Assembly (NCBI GenBank): GCA_947463235.1
Contig: CANHST010000006.1
Span: 1 to 33,886, forward strand
From: Acidimicrobiaceae bacterium
Lineage (GTDB): Bacteria; Actinomycetota; Acidimicrobiia; Acidimicrobiales; Ilumatobacteraceae
Direction of reading: 5' to 3'
Length of the DNA stretch: 33,886 bases
A program made the position numbers and the translations under genes. The notes under the pieces were generated by a model that was not told the DNA's origin, did not search any database, and saw only the letters and a list, made by a program, of their open reading frames with translations. This document shows positions 1 through 7,949 of the stretch, piece after piece. Each line of letters opens with the position of its first letter. Positions within the stretch are counted from its first letter, which is position 1.

Positions 1-219
1 CACCTTCGATGCGAGCACGAACTCGTCGCGCGGATACGACGCCAACGCTCGACCGAGTCGAGTCTCCGACAGGCCATGTCCGTACTGCGGTGCCGTGTCG
101 AAGAAGCGCACTCCGCCGTCCCACGCAGCAGCAACCGTGGCGGTGGCCTCGTCGTCGGTGATGGCGGCGAATAGGTTCCCCAGCGGGGCAGCACCCAGCC
201 CGAGGCGGTGCGCCGTCAT
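1..219 (-). CDS. Aldo/keto reductase, L-fucose (D-threo-aldose) dehydrogenase-like, partial (N-terminal 73 aa)
   Basis: The first 73 residues of an aldo/keto reductase are present; the rest lies beyond the left edge. The glycine-rich start, the FFDTAPQYG block with Asp41 and Tyr46, the GLSETRLG block and Lys72 match the AKR fold and its Asp-Tyr-Lys catalytic residues. The GLSExRLG block is typical of the D-threo-aldose/L-fucose dehydrogenase branch, which oxidises L-fucose at C1 to the lactone with NAD(P)+. The ATG overlaps the stop of the upstream fuconate dehydratase gene as ATGA, so the two are probably translationally coupled. With that neighbour, L-fucose dehydrogenase is the most likely role. 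The substrate is inferred from context, because other aldo/keto reductases share this N-terminus. Confidence 0.85.
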   Translation of the reverse strand, partial: MTAHRLGLGAAPLGNLFAAITDDEATATVAAAWDGGVRFFDTAPQYGHGLSETRLGRALASYPRDEFVLASKV

Positions 220-1505
220 CGCCACTCGGCGCCGTCGGGGAAGCGCAACGCGGCGATGGATTCGGGGTGCATCTCGATGGAGTAGCCCGGCGCCTCGGGC
301 ACCACATAGGCACCGTTGCGCACCACCGACGGATGCAAGAAATGCTCGTGCAGATGGTCTGCGTACTCGGTGGTGCGATCCTCCAGCGACCCGCTGACAC
401 ACAGGTAGTCGATGACCGAGATGTGCTGCACGTACTCGCACAGGCCGATGCCACCGGCATGGGGGCACACCGGCACCCCTCGCGCCGCAGCCAGCAGCAG
501 CACGGCCAACACCTCGTTGAGACCGCCCAGTCGGCAGGCGTCGATCTGCGCGTAGTCGATGGCCTCGGCCTGCAGCAGTTGCTTGAAGATCAGCCGGTTC
601 GCAGCGTGCTCACCCGTCGCCACTCCGGCCGGCTTCACGCCGCGCCGGATGGCCGCATGGCCCAACACGTCGTCGGGATGCGTGGGCTCCTCGATCCAGC
701 GCAGCCGGTACTCCCCCAACTGATTCGTCCAGTCGATGGCCTGCTGCACATCCCACACCTGGTTCGCGTCGGCCATCAGTTGGCGGTGATCGCCGATCTC
801 TTCGCGCATCACCTCACAGCGACGACGATCGCTCGCCACGTCGATGCCCACCTTGGTCTTGAAGCTCGTCCAGCCCAACGCCAGCGCCTCCTGGCAGCGT
901 CGCCGCACCTCGGGCTCCGGATAGCCCAACCAACCGGCCGACGTGATGTACGCGGGGTACCCGTCGCGACGCAACTCGGCAAGGCGCTCGGCCTTGCCCG
1001 CGTGCATGCGCGTGAGCATCTCCAGTGCACGCACTTCGTCCACCTCGTCGCGCAGGTAGCGGAAGTCGATGCAGTTCACGAACTCGGCGGGTTCCATGTC
1101 GGCAACCAACTGCCACACCGGCACGCCGCGCTCCTTCGCCCACAGGTCCCACACGGCGTTCACCAGTGCTGCAGTTGCAAGGTGGATGACCCCCTTGTCG
1201 GGGCCGAGCCAACGCAGCTGCGAATGGTTGGTGACGGATCGCCAGAACGTACCCATGTCGTCGGTGAGATCGCTGAGCTGCCGACCCACCACCAGCGTGC
1301 TCAACGCCTCGATGGCCGCACAGCACAGCTCGTTGCCCTTACCGATGGTGAAGGTCATGCCGTGGCCCTCGTGCGCGCCGTCGGTGTGCAGCACCACATA
1401 GGCAGCCGAGTAGTCGGGATCGGGGTGGTTGGCATCCGATCCGTGCAGGAACGCCGAGGTGCGCGCCCTGAGATCGTGAGTGGTGACGGAGACGATGGTG
1501 GTCAT
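216..1505 (-). CDS. fucD: L-fuconate dehydratase (enolase superfamily)
   Basis: This 429 aa enolase-superfamily protein should dehydrate L-fuconate to 2-keto-3-deoxy-L-fuconate in the cytoplasm. The KTK motif (Lys216, Lys218), metal ligands Asp246, Glu272 and Glu299, the general base His349 in a CPHAGGIGLCE block, and Glu380 are all present. They have the order and spacing known for Xanthomonas L-fuconate dehydratase, shifted by about two residues. Length is normal for the family. The ATG at 1505 is chosen over upstream in-frame codons because AGGA lies six bases before it and the enolase N-terminal domain begins there. A possible -10 (TACTGT, minus strand, 1540-1535) lies upstream. The gene overlaps the aldo/keto reductase by four bases and diverges from the SDR gene. 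Another acid-sugar dehydratase specificity is possible but less likely. Confidence 0.93.
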   Translation of the reverse strand: MTTIVSVTTHDLRARTSAFLHGSDANHPDPDYSAAYVVLHTDGAHEGHGMTFTIGKGNELCCAAIEALSTLVVGRQLSDLTDDMGTFWRSVTNHSQLRWLGPDKGVIHLATAALVNAVWDLWAKERGVPVWQLVADMEPAEFVNCIDFRYLRDEVDEVRALEMLTRMHAGKAERLAELRRDGYPAYITSAGWLGYPEPEVRRRCQEALALGWTSFKTKVGIDVASDRRRCEVMREEIGDHRQLMADANQVWDVQQAIDWTNQLGEYRLRWIEEPTHPDDVLGHAAIRRGVKPAGVATGEHAANRLIFKQLLQAEAIDYAQIDACRLGGLNEVLAVLLLAAARGVPVCPHAGGIGLCEYVQHISVIDYLCVSGSLEDRTTEYADHLHEHFLHPSVVRNGAYVVPEAPGYSIEMHPESIAALRFPDGAEWR

Positions 1506-1561
1506 GGCACGTCCTGCTGGTCGACGACGCTGCGACAGTAGGCGCGATACTGGGCGCCGAA

Positions 1562-1577
1562 GTGCGCTGGAGCGCAC
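1562..1577. promoter_or_regulatory. Perfect palindrome in the divergent fuc promoter region
   Basis: GTGCGCTGGAGCGCAC is a perfect inverted repeat with 7-base arms and a GG centre, placed between the divergent fucD and SDR genes. It lies just downstream of a possible plus-strand -10 (GATACT, 1546-1551) and just upstream of the SDR ribosome binding site, so a bound repressor would cover the transcription start. No regulator gene for it is in the window. It is a candidate operator for a sugar-responsive repressor. Confidence 0.5.
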
Positions 1578-1592
1578 ACACAGGGGGACACG

Positions 1593-2303
1593 ATGAGCGG
1601 ACGAGTGGTGGTCATCACCGGAGCAGCGGGTGGCATCGGCAGCGCCATGATGGAGCGCTTCGCAGCGAACGGCGACACCGTCGTGGGCCTCGACCTGGCC
1701 GACGGTTTCGACCTCACCGACCCGGCGCAGTGCACCGCCGCTGCCGACCGGATCGTGACCGAGCACGGGCGCATCGACGTGCTGTGCAACAACGCCGGCA
1801 TCAGCGCCATCGGCGACGTGGTGCAGAGCACCCCCGACGACTGGCAGCGGGTGTTCGCGGTGAATGTCTTCGGCGTCGCCAACATGTCGCGCGCCGTCAT
1901 CCCCCACATGCGCTCCGCAGGCGGTGGCGTCATCGTGAACACGTGCTCCATCGTCGCCTCCGTCGGCTTGGTGCAGCGCGCCGTATACGCCAGTTCAAAG
2001 GGCGCCATCCAGGCACTCACCAAGGCGATGGCAGCCGACGAAGTGCAGCACGGCATTCGCGTGAACTGCGTGTCGCCCGGCACCGTGGAGAGCCCGTGGG
2101 TGCAGCGGCTCGTGGCGGCCACCGAGAACCCCGAAGCCACCTACGCGGCGCTTCGCAAGCGCCAGCCAATGGGCGATCTGGTGAGTTGCGAGACCGTTGC
2201 CGACGCCGTGGTGTATCTCGCCGCACCCACCACCTTCACCACGGGCATCGACCTGTTGGTGGATGGCGGCATCAGCGGCATCCGCATCGTGGACGCATCA
2301 TGA
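1593..2303 (+). CDS. SDR-family dehydrogenase, probable 2-keto-3-deoxy-L-fuconate dehydrogenase
   Basis: This is a 236 aa classical short-chain dehydrogenase. It has the cofactor motif TGAAGGIG (9-16), Asp34 at the end of strand 2 (suggesting NAD+ preference), NNAG (66-69), catalytic Ser119 and Tyr132-xxx-Lys136, and the usual DGG near the C-terminus. In the non-phosphorylated L-fucose pathway an SDR oxidises 2-keto-3-deoxy-L-fuconate to the 2,4-diketo acid, the step after fuconate dehydratase. The divergent pairing with that dehydratase makes this the best assignment; an L-fucose dehydrogenase of SDR type is the alternative. A GGGGGA ribosome binding site lies four bases before the ATG. The stop overlaps the next gene as ATGA. 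Confidence 0.88.
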   Translation: MSGRVVVITGAAGGIGSAMMERFAANGDTVVGLDLADGFDLTDPAQCTAAADRIVTEHGRIDVLCNNAGISAIGDVVQSTPDDWQRVFAVNVFGVANMSRAVIPHMRSAGGGVIVNTCSIVASVGLVQRAVYASSKGAIQALTKAMAADEVQHGIRVNCVSPGTVESPWVQRLVAATENPEATYAALRKRQPMGDLVSCETVADAVVYLAAPTTFTTGIDLLVDGGISGIRIVDAS

Positions 2304-3379
2304 CGTTGCGCGTCGCTCTGGTGGGCGGGCCGATGTACGACCACCTGTACAGCTTGCTCGCCGATCAGGACGTGGAGATCGTGGTGCACGCCGATCACCC
2401 CACGCTGAACCGCGAGGTCGCCGCAATGCTCGAGCGCGGCGACCGTATCGATGTGCTCGCCACCCACAGCAAGTACGCACCGTCGCAGGCACGGTGGTTG
2501 CAACCGCTGAACGGCGCAGTCGACACCTCGGCGCTGGCACCGTTGGCCGTCGATCTGTGCCGCTTCGACGGCGCTCAGTACTGCGTGCCTCGGCTGATCG
2601 ACGTGCGCATCATGTGGGTGCGTACCGACCGCGTGACTGCAGTGCCGAACACCTGGGACGACCTCGCCGGGCGAGGCATGGTGTTCGGTTTCCCTGGGCG
2701 CGAGTCCGGTCTATTCGGAACGTTCTTCGAACTCGTCGTCGGTGCCGGTGGCCAGTTGTTCGACGACGACGGCCTGCCATGCATCGACTCGCCGGAGGCC
2801 GTGGCCGCAGTGGAACAACTCTGCCGCCTCGCCGCCGCTGCGCCCGCAGACCTGCCGACGTGGCATTACGACCAGGTGGATCGAGCGTTGCTCGACGGAC
2901 GCGTCGATGCGGCTGGCATCTGGCCCGGGGGTTGGGGCCCTATCCGCAACAGCTCACTCGCCAACAAACTGACGCCGCATCCGTACCCGTCCGGCACGCA
3001 TCGGCGCGTCAGCTACGCCGGCTGCCATGCGTGGGCCGTGCCCACCACATGTGCCGATGTGCCCGCCGCTACCAAGCTCGTGTCGTTGCTCACCGGCTTC
3101 GAAGCGAACGCGCTCGATGCTGCAGGGGGCAGCGTCTGTGCGCACATCGGCGCATTCGCCGACGTGAGCCCCGTGAACGAGACCGACCGGCAGCGGCTGG
3201 CCATCACCGCGGAAACCATCCAGACCGCGATGATCACGTATCCGGCCCACCCCCGATTCCCCGAGGTCGAGGATGCCGGTTGGCAGGCCATCCACGACGC
3301 TCTACGCGGCATGCGCACTGCCAAGTCGGCCGTGAAGGAAATCCAGGCCCGAGCGGAAGCCGTGCTCGGCGGCAGCTGA
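2300..3379 (+). CDS. Family-1 solute-binding-protein-like protein lacking a signal peptide
   Basis: The 359 aa product resembles family-1 extracellular sugar-binding proteins of ABC transporters. It has a strand-helix start (LRVALVGGPMYDHLYSLL), a central PRLIDVRIMWVRTD segment, a VPNTWDDL block, an ESGLFGTFFELVVGAGG block and a C-terminal helical FPEVEDAGWQAIHDAL segment. It has no signal peptide or lipobox: the first strand of the mature fold begins at residue 3. The ATG is fixed by an ATGA overlap with the SDR gene, and the upstream reading frame is SDR coding sequence, so a missed export signal is unlikely. No permease or ATPase genes are adjacent. It may be a cytoplasmic sugar or sugar-acid binding or sensing protein of the fucose cluster; that role is inference. 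Confidence 0.8.
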   Translation: MTLRVALVGGPMYDHLYSLLADQDVEIVVHADHPTLNREVAAMLERGDRIDVLATHSKYAPSQARWLQPLNGAVDTSALAPLAVDLCRFDGAQYCVPRLIDVRIMWVRTDRVTAVPNTWDDLAGRGMVFGFPGRESGLFGTFFELVVGAGGQLFDDDGLPCIDSPEAVAAVEQLCRLAAAAPADLPTWHYDQVDRALLDGRVDAAGIWPGGWGPIRNSSLANKLTPHPYPSGTHRRVSYAGCHAWAVPTTCADVPAATKLVSLLTGFEANALDAAGGSVCAHIGAFADVSPVNETDRQRLAITAETIQTAMITYPAHPRFPEVEDAGWQAIHDALRGMRTAKSAVKEIQARAEAVLGGS

Positions 3380-3425
3380 CGCCCAGCGTGTCGCGACCCG
3401 TTGAGGGCGGGGATACCATCCGCGT

Positions 3426-4304
3426 ATGGAGCAGCACGGCGGGCACCACCACGGCCACGACGACGGCCATCAGCACGGCCATCAGCACGGCCATCAGCAC
3501 GGCGACGGATTCGACTGGGATGCGATGGCGGATCGCTTGGTGCTCGACGCTGCCATCACCGAACCCATCGTGCACTCGATCACGCCCGAGATCGATGGCC
3601 CAGTGGAGCACGTGCTCGACGTGGGCTGCGGCCCCGGGGAAACGGCGATCACGCTGGCGCTCGCCTTTCCCGATGCAGAAGTGACCGCCATCGATTCCTC
3701 GGAGGCGTTGCTGCAACGAGCCGAGCGCCATGCCGAGCGTCATTCGGTCTCCGATCGCCTCACCGCCCTGCACGGCAACCTCGATGAGCCACTGCCCTCC
3801 ACCGGACCGATGGATCTCATCTGGGCATCGATGGTGTTGCATCACGTCGCCGATCCCATCACCACGCTGCGCCGACTGCGCGATCGCCTTCGCCGGGACG
3901 GCACGCTGGTGATGATCGAATTCGGCGACCTCCCCCGTGTGCTGCCTCCCGACGACCCGTTGATGACGACTGGCACCTGGCAACGGTTTCAACTCGCCAC
4001 TTCGTCCACGCTGACCGCGCGGCTGGGCCTCGACCCGGTGCTGGTCGACTGGCCGGCACTGCTGGCCGAGGCGGGCTTCGACCACATCACCGATGGCAAC
4101 CGCGTGGCGCATCACGCCGCGCCCTTGGCACCGGCGGCGCTCGCGTGGCTGGAAGCGCATGTGCGCCGCGGTATCGACATGGCCGGCGACCTGTTGTCGC
4201 AGACCGATACCAGTGCATTGGCCGAATTCGCGAACGCCGTGCGCCAACGTAATGACCTCACGGTGGAGGCATCTCGCCGCGTACTCACGGCGCGTCCCGC
4301 CTGA
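3426..4304 (+). CDS. Class I SAM-dependent methyltransferase with His-rich N-terminus
   Basis: The 292 aa protein has a class I methyltransferase core: motif I VLDVGCGPGE (63-72), the acidic end of strand 2 (Asp90), and a LIWASMVLHHV post-motif typical of small-molecule methyltransferases. Before the core, residues 1-26 contain 11 histidines in HGHQ repeats, which should bind metal ions such as Ni, Zn, Co or Cu. The substrate cannot be read from the sequence. The gene starts 46 bases after the solute-binding-like gene and may be cotranscribed with the fucose genes, but nothing in it points to sugar metabolism. The His-rich tract could be a metal store or metal-dependent switch, or a disordered tail without a function. 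Confidence 0.85.
   Translation: MEQHGGHHHGHDDGHQHGHQHGHQHGDGFDWDAMADRLVLDAAITEPIVHSITPEIDGPVEHVLDVGCGPGETAITLALAFPDAEVTAIDSSEALLQRAERHAERHSVSDRLTALHGNLDEPLPSTGPMDLIWASMVLHHVADPITTLRRLRDRLRRDGTLVMIEFGDLPRVLPPDDPLMTTGTWQRFQLATSSTLTARLGLDPVLVDWPALLAEAGFDHITDGNRVAHHAAPLAPAALAWLEAHVRRGIDMAGDLLSQTDTSALAEFANAVRQRNDLTVEASRRVLTARPA
3465..3500 (+). repeat. Three perfect 12-bp tandem repeats encoding GHQH
   Basis: GGCCATCAGCAC occurs three times in tandem within the methyltransferase gene, preceded by a degenerate copy (GGCCACGACGAC, 3453-3464). The unit is in frame and encodes Gly-His-Gln-His, so copy-number change by slippage would lengthen or shorten the His tract without a frameshift. Confidence 0.9.
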
Positions 4305-4358
4305 TCACCGTGGCGAGTGCCACTACACCGTTTGCTAGCCAGATCGGCTCTGGCGAGA

Positions 4359-4364
4359 TACGTT
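4359..4364 (+). promoter_or_regulatory. Candidate -10 box for a leaderless hybrid-kinase transcript
   Basis: TACGTT fits the actinobacterial TANNNT -10 consensus and ends seven bases before the ATG at 4372, so transcription could begin at or next to the start codon. A short inverted repeat, GCCAGA-TCGGC-TCTGGC, lies immediately upstream (4338-4354). No convincing -35 is visible. Confidence 0.35.
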
Positions 4365-4371
4365 GCAATCA

Positions 4372-6636
4372 ATGAAACCCATCGGCGGACCGGCATCTGG
4401 ATCGGACCCGCCGGTCTTTGCCGCTGAACTGGCTGAATTGTTGCCCTCGGCTGTTGGCGTCGTGGACCTTGAAGGTTTCATCCTGTGGGCCAATGCCGCA
4501 TGCCGAGAACTCATCGGTTGGGACCCCATTGCTCGGCCTCGTGTCCATATCAGCGACGTGATCGATCCCGACATGTATGCCTTGGCACACGAGATACAGC
4601 ACCGCATGGGCCAGGAACCTCACGCCGAGATGAAGATCGCTACACGAATGCGCCGACTGGACAACAGCGCCTTCGATGCCAGCGTGCATGCCCGCACGGT
4701 GCAATTCGGCCCGGAGAACACCACCGGCCTGCTTGGTGTGGTGACCCCCACTCACGAGTCGTTCGACGACAACCCCATCCGGCGCGCAATGGACCTCCAA
4801 CGAGAGTTGGTCTGCGAATGGGCACTGGATGGCAGGATCCTCTCCTGCAACAGGGCGTATCGCGACTATCTCCACAATGGCGAGGAGATGGTGGGTCGCA
4901 ACATCGACGAGTTCGTGCACTGGGAAGAGGGAAGCCACCGCGACGACCTGGTTGGTTATCTCCTCAGCGGCGAGCCGACATATGTCAACACCGGCACCTA
5001 CGACGATGGCCGTTCGATCGAATGGTCGAACACCTTGGTGCGGTCTCCCAACGGCGACGCGATCTCCGTGCTCGCCGTCGGACGTGATGTCACCGAACGG
5101 CTTCGCGCCGAAGAAGTGGTGCGCCGCAACGAGGAACGCTTCCGAACGATGGTCACCTACATCTGGGACTCGATCATGCTCGTCGACCGAGATGGCAACC
5201 TGCTCGACGCAACCTCCTCGTACCGCACCGATCTCGGTCACCCACCGGAATTCTGGGCGCAGAACAGTTTGGTCGACATCGTTCACCCCGACGACCAGAA
5301 GTCCGCGCTGCTCAAGTTGGCGACGCTCGTCGAAGCAGGGCCCATGGCAGAAACCTGGTTCGAGCTGAGAGCCCGTCGAAGCGATGGCACCTACAGCTGG
5401 TTGGAACTCAACGGTGCCAATCTGCTCGACAACCCTGCCGTGAACGCCATCCTCCTCACGGTGCGCAACGTCGACCGCCGCAAGGCGATCGAGAGCGAAC
5501 TCACCGACCGCCACGCCAGAGCCGAAGCGGCATTACGTGAGCGCTCCAGGTTCGTGGCTCAAGTCAGCCACGAACTCCGCAACCCGCTCCACGGCATGCT
5601 CGGACTCAGCGAGATCCTGACGAAGTCGGAGTTGTCACCGGAACTGGCGGAAGCTGCGCGCGCCATCTATCGGCAGAGCACCACTATGCGACACATCGTC
5701 GACGACCTGCTCGACATGGCGCAGCTCGAAGTCGGCACACTGAGAATCTGCCTCGCGGACGTCGATCTGGATGCCGTCTTCCATGACGCCATCGAGACCG
5801 CCCGCGCCATCGTCGGGCCAGATGTGAACCTTCGCTCCAGCGGCCCGACGCCGGAACTGCGCTACGTCCGCGCCGACAGCGACCGGCTTCACCAGGCGAT
5901 CGGCAACCTGCTGTCGAACGCCGGCAAATACAGCGAACGCGGTGAGATTCGCATCACGACATCGCCCGGGGAGCAACCCAGATCCGTCCGAATCAGCGTG
6001 CTGGATTCGGGCGTCGGCATCCAAGCGGCCGATGTGCAACGCCTCTTCGAGCCCTACGAGCGCGGTGCGGACGCTGCCGGTGCAGGCGCAGGCCTTGGCC
6101 TCGCCATCGTGAAGGGAACGGTCGAAGCGATGGGCGGCAACGTGGGTGCGGCACCACGCCCAGAGGGCGGGTCCTGTTTCTGGATCGAACTGCCACTCGC
6201 CGAACCGGGTACCGACGACGCCATCCACGCCCCAGACGCCACCCCACCCCATGGCGTGGCACGGTTCGCAGTGAATGTCCTCGTCGTCGACGACGACCCG
6301 GTGAACCTGCTGTTGGCCCAACTCCAACTCACCGATGTCGCCAAGGGCGTCACCACCGCATCGAGCGGCGAGGCGGCATGGGCGTTGCTCCAGGAGCACC
6401 AATTCGATGCCGCCTTCATCGACGTGCAGATGCCCGGCATGAGCGGACTCGACCTGGTGCAACTCATCCGCGCCATGCCACAGCCTCACCCCTTGGTCAT
6501 CGTGATGACTGCCAGTGCCACAGCAGCCGACAGGGACGCTGCATTGGCCGTCGGTGCAGACGAGTTCCTCGCCAAGCCGGCCACCCGCACCGACATCCTC
6601 GATGCGTTGCGGCAGCGGTTCGACGAAACCGGTTGA
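4372..6636 (+). CDS. Soluble PAS-PAS-PAS hybrid histidine kinase with C-terminal receiver
   Basis: The product is about 754 aa with no membrane helix. Three PAS-like domains (about 17-130, 138-245 and 250-370) lead into a HisKA domain with phospho-acceptor His400 in SHELRNPLHG. An HATPase domain (about 495-610) follows with N box NLLSNAGKYS, G1 DSGVGI and G2 GAGLGLAI. Last is a receiver domain with acidic triplet Asp640-642, phospho-acceptor Asp684 and Lys735. It is therefore a cytosolic hybrid sensor kinase that passes phosphate to its own receiver; no Hpt domain or partner regulator is adjacent. A TTG at 4363 would add three residues; the ATG at 4372 is preferred because a TANNNT box sits seven bases upstream and it matches the N-terminal length of the paralogue at 30182-32437. 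The ligand sensed is unknown. Confidence 0.93.
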   Translation: MKPIGGPASGSDPPVFAAELAELLPSAVGVVDLEGFILWANAACRELIGWDPIARPRVHISDVIDPDMYALAHEIQHRMGQEPHAEMKIATRMRRLDNSAFDASVHARTVQFGPENTTGLLGVVTPTHESFDDNPIRRAMDLQRELVCEWALDGRILSCNRAYRDYLHNGEEMVGRNIDEFVHWEEGSHRDDLVGYLLSGEPTYVNTGTYDDGRSIEWSNTLVRSPNGDAISVLAVGRDVTERLRAEEVVRRNEERFRTMVTYIWDSIMLVDRDGNLLDATSSYRTDLGHPPEFWAQNSLVDIVHPDDQKSALLKLATLVEAGPMAETWFELRARRSDGTYSWLELNGANLLDNPAVNAILLTVRNVDRRKAIESELTDRHARAEAALRERSRFVAQVSHELRNPLHGMLGLSEILTKSELSPELAEAARAIYRQSTTMRHIVDDLLDMAQLEVGTLRICLADVDLDAVFHDAIETARAIVGPDVNLRSSGPTPELRYVRADSDRLHQAIGNLLSNAGKYSERGEIRITTSPGEQPRSVRISVLDSGVGIQAADVQRLFEPYERGADAAGAGAGLGLAIVKGTVEAMGGNVGAAPRPEGGSCFWIELPLAEPGTDDAIHAPDATPPHGVARFAVNVLVVDDDPVNLLLAQLQLTDVAKGVTTASSGEAAWALLQEHQFDAAFIDVQMPGMSGLDLVQLIRAMPQPHPLVIVMTASATAADRDAALAVGADEFLAKPATRTDILDALRQRFDETG

Positions 6637-6654
6637 CGCTGCCAGCGGAACCCG

Positions 6655-7917
6655 TCAGCAGTGGGCGAGTTCTGGCTGCGGCAGCACTTCGTTGCCATCG
6701 ATGGCACGACGCCAGTTCCTGGCGCGCAGCGTCAACAACCCGAAGCCAGTGATACCCACCACGGCGCCGACCATGAAGGCCCCGTGCATGTTCCACGTAT
6801 CGCCGATGACGCCGATGAACAGCAGACCGGATCCGTAGGAGATGCCGAGCGTCGCCTGCATCAACGACATCACACGCCCCCGACTCGCGGGCGGGGCATC
6901 GCGCTGGATGACGGCCGAGAGCGCGATGAACATGCTCGACCAACCACCGCCCAGCACCATGGCGATGCCGATGACCCACGCCTCGTTCGGCGCCAGTGCA
7001 TACGCGGCCAATGCCACTGACACACCGATGGCGATCCAGCCGACCAGCAGTGAACGTGCGTAGCGCGTCGCCAGAATGCTCACCACGATGCCGCCTGCGA
7101 TGGCACCGATGCCCTGCGCCGACGCGACCAGGCCGGTAAGACCGGTGCCACCGCCGTAACCCACCCGCACATAAATGGGGATGAGCCCCATGAACGGGAC
7201 GATGGTGAAGTTGAACAGGCCGAGCATGACCAGCGCGTGCCAACAACCGGGCGTGCTGCGCATGGCCTGCATGCCACCGACCAGTCGCTCGCGAATGGTG
7301 CCCGGTGCACCGTGCGGGCGGAATGGGCGACGCACCAGTGCCACGGCGACTGCCATCACCACGAACGAGAACGCGTTGAAGCCGATGGTCCACGCCGGGC
7401 CCACCGCCAACACCATCGCCGAGCCGAGCAACGGGCCCACCACGCGGCCGCTGTTCCAGGAGTACACGCCGAGCGACACCATCTGCATCAGTTCGTCGGG
7501 CGGCACCAGATCGGGTTGCATCGCCGCATAGGACGGAGCGCCCGTAGCGCCGGCTGCGCTGCCGAGCAGGATCAGCACCGTGAGCACCGCCGGGGTTCGC
7601 ACCCCCATGCCCAGCACGATGGCGAGCACGGTGGTGACGCTGGCCTGCACCATCAACGCCGTGGCGAACACCTTGCGACGGTCGTACCGATCGGCCAGCA
7701 ACCCGCCGACCGGCGAGGCAATGCCCTGCGGCATGAAGGTGGCCAACGCCACGAGGCCGGTCTGCACGGCGCTACCGGTGCCCGCTGCCACCAGGCTGCC
7801 GACGACAATGAGCTGCACCCAGGTACCGATGTCGCTGATGACGGCGGCGCTCCACAACAGCCGCACGGCACGATGGCGGAGGGGGACGAACGGGTGGTTG
7901 CTCACGACATGTTCCAC
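6655..7917 (-). CDS. MFS transporter, EntS-like exporter family
   Basis: This 420 aa major-facilitator protein has about 12 hydrophobic segments and motif A (GGLLADRYDRRKV, about 71-83) between helices 2 and 3. Its sequence style (LLWSAAVISDIGTWVQLIVV at the first helix, a proline-poor helix 5) is that of the MFS_3/EntS group, which exports siderophores and other small molecules. The substrate cannot be stated. The GTG at 7917 is chosen because AGGGG lies a few bases upstream. The 16-bp GC-tract palindrome carrying that AGGGG overlaps the ribosome binding region, suggesting metal-type repression. The NUDIX gene ends 32 bases upstream on the same strand. The gene converges on the hybrid-kinase gene. 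Confidence 0.9.
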   Translation of the reverse strand: MEHVVSNHPFVPLRHRAVRLLWSAAVISDIGTWVQLIVVGSLVAAGTGSAVQTGLVALATFMPQGIASPVGGLLADRYDRRKVFATALMVQASVTTVLAIVLGMGVRTPAVLTVLILLGSAAGATGAPSYAAMQPDLVPPDELMQMVSLGVYSWNSGRVVGPLLGSAMVLAVGPAWTIGFNAFSFVVMAVAVALVRRPFRPHGAPGTIRERLVGGMQAMRSTPGCWHALVMLGLFNFTIVPFMGLIPIYVRVGYGGGTGLTGLVASAQGIGAIAGGIVVSILATRYARSLLVGWIAIGVSVALAAYALAPNEAWVIGIAMVLGGGWSSMFIALSAVIQRDAPPASRGRVMSLMQATLGISYGSGLLFIGVIGDTWNMHGAFMVGAVVGITGFGLLTLRARNWRRAIDGNEVLPQPELAHC

Positions 7918-7918
7918 G

Positions 7919-7934
7919 CTACCCCTGGGGGTAG
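7919..7934. promoter_or_regulatory. CsoR-type GC-tract palindrome before the MFS gene
   Basis: CTACCCCTGGGGGTAG has 7-base arms around TG and fits N-TACCC-N4-GGGTA-N. This is the layout of operators bound by the CsoR family (copper-sensing and related repressors). It touches the MFS GTG start and contains its ribosome binding sequence. The same pattern occurs before the DsbA-like gene at 28326-28341. No csoR gene is in the window, so the regulator is inferred. Confidence 0.5.
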
Positions 7935-7949
7935 TTCCGAACTGAGTCC

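Noticed and set aside
267-1541. Plus-strand open frame (424 codons) opposite L-fuconate dehydratase
   Set aside because: His/Arg-rich shadow frame. All catalytic residues of fuconate dehydratase are on the minus strand.
3234-4247. Minus-strand open frame (337 codons) opposite the methyltransferase
   Set aside because: No domain or start signal. The plus-strand frame has clear methyltransferase motifs.
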